Shown piece after piece: positions 1-9,576 of a stretch of DNA of 64,000 nt. The notes under the pieces were generated by a model that saw nothing but the letters and a program-made list of their open reading frames with translations, did no database searches and had not been told where the DNA came from. Source of the DNA: Adenophora triphylla var. japonica (taxonomy: Eukaryota; Streptophyta; Magnoliopsida; Asterales; Campanulaceae); assembly GCA_022495995.1 (NCBI GenBank), contig JAFEMH010002589.1, positions 124,001 to 188,000 of the forward strand, written 5' to 3'. The position numbers were made by a program, and so were the translations under genes. Each line of letters opens with the position of its first letter. Within the stretch, counting starts at the first letter, position 1.

Positions 1-247
1 GATATGCTCCCACTTCATAAAGTTAGTAGTCTTATTTAGATTTAATAGTTAATTTAATTAAATATTAACAAAAAAACATAGAATATTATAATTTTAATAA
101 TGAAATTTATTACTTTTTGTTTCCGGTAAAATGAAAGTGACACATTTATTAGCAAATGAAGGTGGAGTATAAAAGAGTGATTGTCACGTAATGATTCATG
201 AATAGTTGTAAAGTTTATAATCCATTACATTGTTTACTCATTATTTA
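1..247. other. AT-rich intergenic sequence
   Basis: No coding region, RNA gene or clear repeat is visible. The stretch is AT-rich and ends where the copia LTR remnant begins. Confidence 0.5.
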
Positions 248-1745
248 TGTTAGGAAAGAATGTGAAATACAACATGTTCACAAATAATAGAGGAATAATA
301 AATATAAAAATTTACACAAGAATACACGAATTGTTACCCAGTTCGTTAATGTAATTTACAAGAACACAATAATAAATATCAAACTTTTCTCATCATACTA
401 TTTTATGGAATTTCTCCTATCCCGACAATCACCAGGGCATTCCCGTCCTTCACTAGAATGCACCCTTGCTTTCCCTGTGCATACCATGTTGTAAATATCT
501 TCTCTATACCACCCTGAGCTATTAGGTTAGCTTCTTTGGTAACCCTCTATGACCGAAAAACGAAGACGTCCACACGAACTTCCTTATCAAGTTGCCCAAT
601 TGAAATTAAGTTCCTTTTCAAATCCTGAATATATCGCACATCATGAATCCGCAACGCAGTCTCATCCGTTGCCTTTACTCAAACATCACCCTTTCCCACA
701 ATCTTGACCCGATTTTTATCTCCTAGATGAACAACCTAAAATTCGTTGGAGACATACCGTTTCGACCCTTTCGTACTAGTCCATGAATGAAACATAGCCC
801 CTGAATCCAAAACCTACGAATCCGTCAGACTGCTCTAACTTTAAATTAATGAATCTGCGATCTCCTTCGCAACACTCAATCCCTTCTCATCGCCCGACCC
901 CTATGGATAGGTCCTCCTAACATGTCCTCTCTTACCACAATTGTGGCACATAATCATCTTAGATTTTTCAACCACCTACTCTTTTTCCTGACAACCAATG
1001 AAGCCCCGATGTCTGTCCGTTGATACGTAACATCAATCGCAGTTGTATCCCGACTGTCTAGCAAAAATGATTAAAAGATCAATGATTTCACTTCGTCATT
1101 AAGAGTAACACTAACCGAAGATAACTTGATTGCGATAGATTTGAATTCACTTATGTGTTTCGTTACCGACATGCCTTCCATCATCCTTAAGTTTAGTAAT
1201 CTCCTCATCAAATGAGTCTTGTTTGTTACCAATGGGGTCTCATACATGTTCGCCAACATCTCTAACATCTCCAATGTCGTCTTGGCTTCAAGTAAATTCA
1301 TGGACACGTCCTTGGTTAAAGTTTGTATTACTAGACCTAACGTCTGCCTATCCATGACCTCGCACTTCTTGTCCTCGATGTCTGTAGTTTTCTTCTCCAA
1401 TATTGGTTACAAATCCTTGTTCCACAACACGTCCTCAATCTGTGTTCGCCAGAAGTTATAATCTATTCCATTAATTTTTTCGATCAACACCTTAGTGTAA
1501 TCTTTCAAAGCCCCACAAAATATTCCGTGTCCATAACAATGAAACCCTAGCTTGAATCAAGAACCAAAGCTCTAGTACCAGTTGTTAGGAAAGAATGCAA
1601 AATACGACAGACCCACAAACATTAGAGTAACAATAAAGAATATAAAATGCCCAAGAACACACACGAGAACACAAGACTTGTTTACTCATCGTCAATGTAA
1701 TTGATTACGTTTGGAGGCACTATAAATCCAGGATTATAATATATA
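248..1745 (-). mobile_element. Decayed Ty1/copia retrotransposon
   Basis: Two related segments that start TGTTAGGAAAGAATG lie in direct orientation at 248 and 1583 and are read as LTR remnants. On the minus strand the right LTR is followed at once by TGGTACTAGAGC (about 1569-1580), close to the plant initiator-Met primer site TGGTATCAGAGC. The DNA between encodes gag and the start of protease and then jumps straight into the left LTR, so integrase, reverse transcriptase and RNase H are deleted. The right end abuts the Helitron at 1746, so that LTR may be truncated. The left LTR is recognisable only to about 400. Confidence 0.7.
430..1560 (-). pseudogene. copia gag-protease remnant
   Basis: Reading leftward on the minus strand, 1400-1071 is an open stretch of 109 codons that matches the copia gag (UBN2-like) core: a leucine-rich helix pair, then a METPL/LMRRLLNLRM-type segment and a VTKHISEFKSIA-type segment. 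Near 965-905 is a zinc-knuckle remnant (CHNCGKRGHV) whose last Cys is lost, read as Tyr, followed by a stop. Near 840-560 the protease is seen from WVLDSGAMFH through a KRNLISIGQLD motif, typical of the protease/pre-integrase region. Several stops interrupt the frame, so no functional protein is expected. Confidence 0.7.
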
Positions 1746-2374
1746 CTAGTATCGTGCCCGTGCCGATTGGCACGGTGAACAGTATTAAATGGAAATCAAC
1801 TGAAAAATTAATATTTTCTTTTATAGATTTATTCTCAATCAATGTTATCTAAAATATATAGACTGTCATAAAAAAAAATTAACCAATCAAAAGATAATCT
1901 TTAAAATTGAAAATTTAACGTAAGCTAGGAACGTCGAAAAGATTGTAAGGGGAATGGGGGATTTACTCTGAACACAGGGAACAACGGAGGCTCTTGATCT
2001 AACGCAGTGAACATCGGAGGCTCTTGATTGCTCGCTAAGTGATTGTTTTCTCGAACCGCATAGGGTTTAAGTGTATATAAAGTAAAAAAAAATTAGTCTT
2101 TTCCTGATTTGGTTGGGATCCATGGAGATAAAGCAAAAGAACATGTCCTTATATGATTGGGTGAGGATACATTTTTAATCACTCTACAAGTAGAAAAGTT
2201 GTAGCACCTTTATCAGCACGGCATCACCATTAACCTACCCGCCCTTCCCCAACTTGACCCATTACCTGCCTTACATGTGTGAACTAAGCCCCAACACCCT
2301 TACTTACCCGTGTGAAGTGTGAACTAAATACTCATACTATACCCAAATCAAATGGTTTTCTTCTCAGTCACGGG

Positions 2375-2662
2375 TCACCGTTTTTGTGCAAATTGTTGAA
2401 TCATATTAAAAAATAAAAATAATAAAAAATAATAATAACCTTTGTCAAATTGAGCAAGAGACTTGGGGGATTTCATGGGAGTTGTGTTGAGAGTGATGAA
2501 AATTGACGGCAAGGTGTGAACGACGGCAAGTAGGTAGGCGAGTTGCAAGACTCGGGATTTGGAAAACAGTGCAGAGCAATGGGCAGGAGGTTCACTAACG
2601 CTGGTTGACTTGTGTGTATTTTGGAGTCGAGAACGTCGAAAACTTTTGGCTGGAGCTTTCAT
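2375..2662 (-). pseudogene. Possible captured first exon, unknown protein
   Basis: An ATG-initiated open frame of 95 codons on the same strand as the Helitron. The N-terminus is basic and Ser-rich (MKAPAKSFRRSRLQ), followed by a hydrophobic segment (about residues 38-57, VLQLAYLLAVVHTLPSIFIT) that could be a signal anchor. After FDKG the DNA reads AAAG then GTTATT and turns AT-rich, as expected at a 5' splice site, so only the part up to about residue 75 may be genuine exon. I do not recognise the protein family. Non-autonomous plant Helitrons often carry such fragments. It could equally be a chance ORF. Confidence 0.25.
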
Positions 2663-3077
2663 ATTCTTCTAGTCCGAGAAAATGAGAGATATGATAACCG
2701 TCAGACTACGCCGTAGGATGAGAAAGTTAATCTAATGATCCAAATTGAACAGAATGAAAATCGATTAACAATAGCCGTATGATTGAATAGTTGAGGACAA
2801 ATCTTAGCCACTATTTGTCTAAAGTCAATAGGCGGTTAATTTTGAGCTTTATTAAACAAAACAAAAAAAAAAAGCAATATTTTATTTTCCAATGAATTCT
2901 CACGTCAATTTAATTATTAATAATGTATTTATTTTCATATTATATAACTTATTTACATGCATCAATGAATATCACAAGATAAATAACTATTATTACAACA
3001 CTCTAATAATATTGTTATTTAAGAACATTTATTTCATCCACTACATATTTAGCTAAAACACTATTTTTTCTTAAATG

Positions 3078-3361
3078 CTCCCTCCGTCCCATAACAATGT
3101 TCACATACACTGTTTGCACATGTTTTAAGGAGGGAGTATTATATTGAAAGTGTTGTGAGTGTGAAAATAAAATAGGAGAGAGAATGAGTGGAGAGAATAG
3201 TAAATTATAATGGTGTTGTGAGTATTAAAATAATGTAGGAGAGAGAATGAGTGGAGAGAATAGTAAAGATTCCTTTCCATTTTAGGTAAGTTTTAAATGT
3301 GTGAATAAGTTTTGGAACGCCCAAAAGAGAAAGAGTGAAGATTGTTTTGGAACGGAGGGAG
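3078..3361. mobile_element. Stowaway-like MITE
   Basis: Terminal repeat CTCCCTCCGTCCC at the left pairs with the inverted copy ending GGAACGGAGGGAG at the right, followed by TA. Inside is a roughly 70-bp direct duplication of a GTTGTGAGT...GGAGAGAGAATGAGTGG block. It sits inside the Helitron. Confidence 0.8.
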
Positions 3362-4222
3362 TACTTTATTTCGTAAATGTTTAGAGTTTATAAGGAAAAG
3401 TGTTTTTTCACTTCTGTAAACTTGACCACCTTCAATTACCATTCAATACATGATGGAATCGCTAACTCATTACGTGATGCTGATGTTAACGGTTTCTATT
3501 ATTTTAGTAGTATTATATTTCCTCTAGCCTCATTTATAAGCAAAATAATTAATTTCACACATAATATTAAGAACTTAGGTAAAATATTTTAACTATCCTG
3601 ATTTTTAAAAAAATATTTTATAATTACAAATATATTTCCATATTAAATGTTTTATAATTACAAATATATTTTCATATTAAATGTTTCATAAATGTGCATT
3701 TACTTTTTAAAATAAATAATTAAATATATTTTAATTTTTTGTTTACATTTGAAACCTAAGATAGTATAGATTATGGGGTAGGGGTAGGGGTTGGGGGGTT
3801 ATATTAGAATAGTTGGAGTTGACCTTAGTCTCCGTTTGTTTTGCGAAAAATATTTTTTTCAATTTTTGATATTTGATAACCATTGAAAAATAAAATTAAT
3901 AAAAAATAGATTTGTTTCCTAAAAAAAAATGAATTTCAAATTTCTCATTTTCAAAACATTTTTCGAAAAATGCTTCTAATCACCATCACCTACAAACCCC
4001 ACCACCACCACCGTCCCCACCATAATCATCACCCCCAACCCTACCCCCATCAAAAATTATGTTTTTGCTCGTACTAAAATTATTTTTTAAAACTTTCTTG
4101 CTTGCCGCCCCTCCACTAGCCCTAGTGGCGGATCTATATCAATATCATTGGTGATGCCTATTCTTAATTAAAAAAAAAATGCAAAACTAAAATTCAATAC
4201 ATTTACATATAAAAATATAATA

Positions 4223-4506
4223 CTCCCTCCGTCCCGCTAATATCCGCACTAACACTGTTTGCGCGAGAATTAAGGAATATGATATTTTAATAAAATGTTG
4301 TGAGTGTAAAAGTAAAGTAGGAGAGAGAATGAGTGGAGGGTGTAATAAATTATAATGGTGTTGTGAGTATTAAAATAATGTAGGAGAGAGAATGAGTGGG
4401 GTTGGGTGAATATTTTATTAATATAAAGTTTCCTTTTTGGGAGTGTGCGGATATTAGCGGGACGCCCAAAAAGAAAAGTGTGCGGATATTAGCGGGACGG
4501 AGGGAG
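4223..4506. mobile_element. Stowaway MITE
   Basis: Inverted ends CTCCCTCCGTCCCGCTAATA and TATTAGCGGGACGGAGGGAG are flanked by TA on both sides. The right end is preceded by a second, partial copy of the terminus (TATTAGCGGGACGCCC). Confidence 0.9.
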
Positions 4507-4901
4507 TAGGCTTTAATATGTCAAACATTATATAAAATAAACACAATTTACATATAATACTTCCTAGAATTCATGTTTTGAAAATAAGTTATATATGGTC
4601 ATAATCTTCAATTCTACTATGCCAAATGGCTCCATTGCAATAGCAAACAACCATTTTCTATTGGTAAGATTACTTTGATGATCACGGAATGTTTATAAGA
4701 AATTTGCTTTATTTCCAAGATCATTTATCTGAGAAGGCTGAGTATGAATTTTCAGGGTTGACATAGGGGAAGGAAAAGAGGTCAATCTTGACAGCTGCTC
4801 TCGGTCAAAGCTTCAACAGCAATGTATCAAGTATCTTGGTCCGGTGACCTTACATTTCCATCTAACTTTCTATGGCATTCCATAGCGTAATATTTTATTT
4901 A

Positions 4902-4980
4902 CCTCCTTCATCCCTACATGAAAGTTCATATTTTTAAAACATATTGTCCCAAAAATGAATGTCCACTTTTATGGAGGGAG
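4902..4980. mobile_element. Short Stowaway-like MITE remnant
   Basis: Decayed ends (CCTCCTTCATCCC and TATGGAGGGAG) surround about 55 bp that pairs imperfectly (GAAAGTTCATATTT / AATGAATGTCCACTTTT). Confidence 0.5.
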
Positions 4981-5057
4981 TTACTAAATCCTCCGTCATC
5001 ATACAACTAGTTCTGATTCACACTTGAGACTTGCGATGCAATATGGTGGCTCACTAA

Positions 5058-5873
5058 GGGGTCGTTTGGTTCGGTGGAAAAAAAGTGAAGGAATGAAATG
5101 GTCAATGGAATTGAATTCTTTAAGGAATTGGAATGAAAAAAATCTGGTCAAACCCTTCCGTTTGGTTGTCACGGAATGGAATGAAATTGTCATTCAATTA
5201 TTTGGCAAATCATGTTTGGTTTGAAAATACAAATTATAGGAATGGAATGAAAGCATATAAAATGTCCAATTTACCTTTTTTTTTTTAAAAAAATATTTTT
5301 TTTTGAGGGGGTAGGTGGGGGGGGGGTAGGTAGGGGGTTGGGTGGGTGGGGGTAGGGCAGGGCTGAATGGGGGGGTAGGCAGGGGAAAAAAAATTCGTGG
5401 GGGTGGGGGTAGGGCGGGACTAGATGGGGAAAGGGGGTAGGCAGGGGAAAAAAAAATAAATTCGTGGGGTGGGGGATAGGGCAGGGCTGGATAAGGGGAG
5501 GGGGTAGGTAGGGGGAATTTTTTTTTTTTTTTGTGGGGGGGGGGGGTAGGGCAGGGCTGAATGGGGGGGGTAGACAGGGAAAAAAATATTCGTGGGGGTG
5601 GGGGGTAGGGTAGGGGCTGGGTGGGTAGGTGGGTAGGGGTGGTTTGAATTTGGGGGTATTTTGGTCAATTTTTTTTTTCATTGCCAAAGGAATTCATCAT
5701 TCCTTCCAAAATTGGAAGGAATGAAAATCCATTCCAAGGAATGAAATTTCATTCCGTAGGGAATGGAAAAATTTTCATTCCAACGAATCAAACGGGGCTA
5801 AGGAATGAAGTCAACGGAATTGACCATTCCATTTCGCCCCGAAATGGTCAATTACCGCGAACCAAACGCCCCC
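5058..5873. mobile_element. Tourist-like MITE with TAA duplication
   Basis: The left end GGGGTCGTTTGGTTCGGTGG and the inverted right end GGGGGCGTTTGGTTCGCGGT are flanked by TAA (5055-5057, 5874-5876). Both arms continue with GGAATGGAATGAAAT-type direct repeats that can pair with each other. The centre (5305-5640) is a G-rich minisatellite on the plus strand. Confidence 0.75.
5305..5640. repeat. G-rich minisatellite (quadruplex-prone)
   Basis: About four imperfect copies of a 75-95 bp unit made of GGGGGTAGG, GGGGAAAAAAAATTCGTGG and GTAGGGCAGGGCTG blocks. The minus-strand Pro-rich open frames across it are a by-product of this composition. Confidence 0.8.
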
Positions 5874-7387
5874 TAAGGGTTCTTACGTACTTATATTACT
5901 ACAAATGCTTAAGCTTAACATTTATTTAACATTTATGCAAATGTCCATCAAAGTGAAATTTGGACATTCATTTAGAAGCGTAGGAAGTACTATTTTAAAT
6001 ACATGTTATTACACAAACACTAAATTAAAATTAATTATACATAGCAGATAGAGAGGGAAGCCTATGAAGTTTATAGAATTTAGAACAAATCAAAAGTCAT
6101 AATCCAAACCAAGAAGGCAAGAACCGAACCAATCAATATCCAAATCAAAAATCCAAAATTTAGAAAATTAAAGCAATTTTAAATTTCTAGGATTTACTTT
6201 TGATTCGAGAAATTCTTCTTGATTTTGTGAGGGGGTTGCAGAGGGGGGGGGGTGTGGTTCGCCCATTTTATGGCCGGAGAGGTCGGCGGTGGAGGGAGGA
6301 GGGAGGAGACGACCGAGAGTCGAGACGCAGTAACTAGAGTGAAGGAGACAGACACTGGTTGTTTCTGATCTTCAGCGTTCCAATAAATCTATTAATCCTT
6401 TTTTTTTCTTCCTAAGCAAAACGACGTCGTTTTGTAAAAAAAGTTATTTTGCTGGTGCCTGTTCATCACCAGGCACACAGTCACATCCGCCCCTGACTAG
6501 CCCCCCTTCCCCTGATCAATTTTTTTTTTTGCTCATATTTTTTTTTTAATCAATTCTCTTTCCGCCCATTCAACCCCCACCCCCACCCCTATCCACCCAC
6601 CACCACCACCCCCCGTTATAAAAATTAATTTTACTCATATTAAAATTATTTTTTGACAACTCCCCTGCCGCCTCTCCACCCTAACCTCCCCTCCCCTTAA
6701 TCTCCCCCACTCCACTCCACCCACCCCCTCCCTCATCATTTTTTCACTTATATTAAAATTATTTTTTAACAACTCCCCTGAACGTCCCTCCTCCCGTCAA
6801 TTTTTTTTTACTTATATTTAAATTATTTTTTAACAATTTTTCCAACCATCCTCACCCCTCAATCACTCACCAACCCCCTACCTACCCACCCCAGTTCTAC
6901 TACTCTACCTTATCCATATCCTAACCCCTACATCACCCTCTCCCCACCACCTACCCTACCCCTATCCCCCATCCCCCATCCACCTACCATACATACTCCA
7001 ATTTTGTGTTTTCATCAGAAATATTATTTTTAGTTTTATCAAACACATGAAAATATTTTTTTGAAATACATTTTTCTTAGATTTATCAAATAATCGAATG
7101 TTATTTTTCGAAAAACATTTTCATTTTTTCAGAATTATTTTTCAGAAACCATTTTTCAAAAAATATTTTTCCCCGAACAAAAGGAGCCTTAGTTACAAAA
7201 ATATAAATACTCTAGTCCTAAAATAAGTTTTGCCTTGTATCTTTAATAAAGCACTAAATTTATTTTTTCTAGTCACTTTGTCCAAAATTTCATATTTTTT
7301 CCAATTTATTCTTAAAAATTTTCCAACTTTTAAAATAAAATTTGTATATTTTTTTAGGAGTATAGTATAATTTTAATACTACGTAAT

Positions 7388-7869
7388 TCCTCCAGTCCAA
7401 AATAGTTGTTACACAAAAATTTTGATCCAAAATAATTGTTACTTTTGAGATAAAAAACATTCAAATTTCTATTTTACACATATATTGAAACTTCGTTCAC
7501 TTTATTAATGTTCACTTTATTAATAATTTTTTGTTGTATAAAGTAAAGTAATGTAGAAGAGATGAATCTATAGTATAAATGAGGGAGGTGTTTTGAACAG
7601 TAGAATAAATAGTTTCACTTGCCGCAATTTCTATTTTGCCCTCACTATTTTGTCCTTTTCCCATTTTGCCCTTAATTTTTTTTTTAAATTTATTTTTTTA
7701 AAAAAAAAAAAACAAAAAAACAAAAACAAAAAACGTGGCCTTGGACACGGGCTTAGGCTAGTATTAAATAAGGATAACATTGATACTTTTCTCATTAAAT
7801 CGTTGTAATAATTGAATTTTTTTAATTATGGGAATATTTTTAAAACGACAACTATTTTGTAACGGGAAG
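7388..7869. mobile_element. Stowaway-like MITE split by a Helitron
   Basis: The left end TCCTCCAGTCCAAAATAGTT and the inverted right end TACTTCCCGTTACAAAATAG match imperfectly. The right side is followed by TA. The two halves (7388-7566, 7762-7869) flank the Helitron copy 7567-7761. Confidence 0.5.
7567..7761 (+). mobile_element. Mini-Helitron, copy A
   Basis: Starts A|TCTATAGTATAAAT and ends with an imperfect hairpin (CGTGGCCTTGGACACG) and CTAG|T. The body is TTCTATTTTGCCCTC... and an A-rich tract. Three further copies (8858-9026, 9027-9199, 9426-9576) share start, body and hairpin. Confidence 0.7.
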
Positions 7870-7945
7870 TATAGTATAAATATTATTATATTCACTCCTC
7901 TTATTAAATAAGACATAGTAGTATTTTTGTAATAGAGACTATAGC

Positions 7946-8641
7946 TAGACGTGACCACGGTTAATTAACCGCGGTTAACCGGTTAATAACCGGCGGTTAA
8001 CGAAGGTTAAAATCATTAACCGGACTTAACCGTTAACCGTTAAGTCACGGTTACGGTTAACCGGTTAACGGTTAATCCGGTTAACCCGGTTAACCCGGTT
8101 AATAAACGGTTAATTATTTTTTTTTTTTTCAAGAATGTCAGATTTTTATCTAAAGTTAAAAAAAAATAACTTTTTAATAGTTTTTTGAATAAAAAGTTAA
8201 GTTTTTAACACTTTTTTTGAAAAAACAGTTAAATATTTAACAGTTTCTGTTAAATATGTAACCGTATATGAACTGTTTTTTTTTTTTGGATAAATAAAAC
8301 TATTTTAAATAGTTGTTAAGACTAATATTTTTTGCAAAAAGTTATAGAAAAATAGGTATGAATTTTTAAAGAAATGAAAACTTAACGGATTTAAAAGAAA
8401 CGGAAGTATATAAAGAGAAAACTTAACTTTTTTGAATAACCGGCGGTTAATTAACGGTTAAGTTAACCGGTTAATTAACCGGCGGTTAACCGGAGTAAAA
8501 ATTTCTTAACCTTTGTTAACCTCGATTACACGGTTATCGGTTAGGCGATTAAGGCGGTTAGACGGTTAACGGTTTAGGCGGTTAAAATCCGGTTATTAAC
8601 CTTACGGTTAGCCGGTTAACGCTTAACCTTGGACACGTCTA
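7946..8641. mobile_element. hAT MITE made of GGTTAACC repeats
   Basis: Terminal inverted repeats TAGACGTGACCACGGTTAA (left) and TAGACGTGTCCAAGGTTAA (right, inverted) are flanked by a perfect 8-bp duplication ACTATAGC (7938-7945, 8642-8649). About 160 bp inside the left end and 210 bp inside the right end are almost wholly GGTTAA, CCGGTTAA and CGGCGGTTAA motifs. The middle (8110-8420) is AT-rich. There is no ORF. Confidence 0.85.
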
Positions 8642-8857
8642 ACTATAGCTACTTATTATCTTTACTTGAAATTAAAAAAAAACAAAAGAAACAAATTGAT
8701 GTTGGCTTTGTAATGCCTTGTTTGTTAAATAGGAAAGGTTTGCTGCAATGAAACGAAACGACGCCAATATCAATTTATCATCTCTCGAGTTTTTGAGCCT
8801 TTCCAGGTAAAAACCAATATCAATTTCTCCCCCAATTACTCGTCCCTTATAAAACAA

Positions 8858-9026
8858 CTAGCACATGTTCGTGTCCAAGGCCACGTAATTTTTTTAAATT
8901 TTTTTTTTCTTTTTTAAAAATAAAATGGGAAAGGAACAAATGTATGAGAGTAAAATGGAAATTTCCCCCCTTAAAATTGTTCATAGAACTGTTCAAAAGG
9001 GGGGGTCCTTATCTTCATATAAATAA
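8858..9026 (-). mobile_element. Mini-Helitron, copy B
   Basis: In minus orientation it ends with a CGTGGCCTTGGACACGA hairpin, a spacer and CTAG (8858-8861). Its 5' end is decayed and abuts copy C head to tail. Confidence 0.6.
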
Positions 9027-9199
9027 CTAGCTTAGTGTCGGCGCCACGTTTTTGTTTTGTTTTTTTTGTTTTTTAATTTAATTTTTTTTTAAGGACAAAA
9101 TGAAAAAGGAACAAAAAAAATGAGGGCAAAATGGGGAATTCCCCCCTTGAAACTGTTCAAAGAACTGTTAATAATAAGGGGTTGCATTTATACTATAGA
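9027..9199 (-). mobile_element. Mini-Helitron, copy C
   Basis: In minus orientation it starts A|TCTATAGTATAAATGC (ending at 9199) and ends with a diverged hairpin (CGTGGCGCCGACACTA) and CTAG (9027-9030). The body matches copies A and B (GGGCAAAATGGG, GAACTGTT). Confidence 0.7.
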
Positions 9200-9425
9200 T
9201 AATTTTATTGCCTACCCTTGGGTTTGTATAATTATAACTGTCTCTTTTTTGTTTGATTTTTGTTTTTAATTTTTAATTTTTTATGTACATACTTTATTCT
9301 TAAATTTTCTTTAAAAATTAATGAATAAATTAGTCATTTTAATAAAAAATGAGATGAAACAAAAGTTGAGGGAACAGTAATATTTATTCAATTTTTTTTT
9401 AATTTCATAAATACACCAATTTCAA
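9200..9425. other. AT-rich spacer with MITE remnant
   Basis: The start (TTGCCTACCCTTGGGTTTG) resembles the left end of the MITE at 18454-18983 (CTGCCCACCCTAAGGTTTG), so a decayed copy is likely. Nothing else is recognised. Confidence 0.35.
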
Positions 9426-9576
9426 TCTATAAGTATAAATCACAACCCCTTCGCAACAATAGCAATCTGATACCACACGCCAAATTTCTATTTTGCCTTA
9501 AGTTGTTTCTTTCCCATTTGCCTTTAAAAAAAAAAAAAAAACCCAAAACGTGTCCTCGAACACGGGCTTTTACTAG
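9426..9576 (+). mobile_element. Mini-Helitron, copy D
   Basis: Starts A|TCTATAAGTATAAATC and ends with hairpin CGTGTCCTCGAACACG, GGGCTTTTA and CTAG|T. It is the shortest copy, about 151 bp. Confidence 0.7.

Larger units (their letters stand above)
1746..3770 (-). mobile_element. Helitron carrying a possible gene fragment
   Basis: Read on the minus strand the element starts TCTATACTATCTTAGG (ending at 3770, host A before it) and ends with a perfect 7-bp stem hairpin (CCGTGCC, loop, GGCACGG, near 1761-1778), a short spacer and CTAG followed by host T (1746-1749). A TC start, a hairpin about 12 nt before CTRR and insertion between A and T are the Helitron hallmarks. No Rep/helicase ORF is present, so it would be non-autonomous. 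It contains a Stowaway MITE (3078-3361) and a minus-strand ORF (2375-2662) that may be a captured exon. The 5' end is less certain than the 3' end. Confidence 0.55.
4123..6495. mobile_element. Non-autonomous hAT element with 8-bp duplication
   Basis: The left end TAGTGGCGGATCTATATC and the inverted right end CAGGGGCGGATGTGACTG match, and both are flanked by the same 8 bp, ACTAGCCC (4115-4122 and 6496-6503). A GGTGATG-type subterminal block is also shared. An 8-bp duplication and a CAGGGGCGG end are hAT features. No transposase is visible. It carries a Stowaway MITE, a Stowaway fragment and a Tourist-like MITE. The 6170-6480 part looks like a promoter/5'-leader segment on the minus strand but I cannot assign it. 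Confidence 0.7.
3828..7188. mobile_element. PIF/Harbinger-type element (TTA duplication), nested host
   Basis: The left end GTCTCCGTTTGTTTTGCG and the inverted right end GGCTCCTTTTGTTCGGGG match over about 35 bp, including a shared AAAAATATTTTTT block, and both are flanked by TTA (3825-3827, 7189-7191), the Harbinger/Tourist target. There is no transposase. Its own sequence is low-complexity: C-rich tracts (CCACCACC, CCGCCCCTCC) alternate with TTACTCATATTAAAATTATTTTT blocks. The hAT element 4123-6495 splits it. Confidence 0.6.

Noticed and set aside
5271..5687. Pro-rich open frames on the minus strand
   Set aside because: They follow from the G-rich minisatellite; two frames are open at once and neither has a domain.
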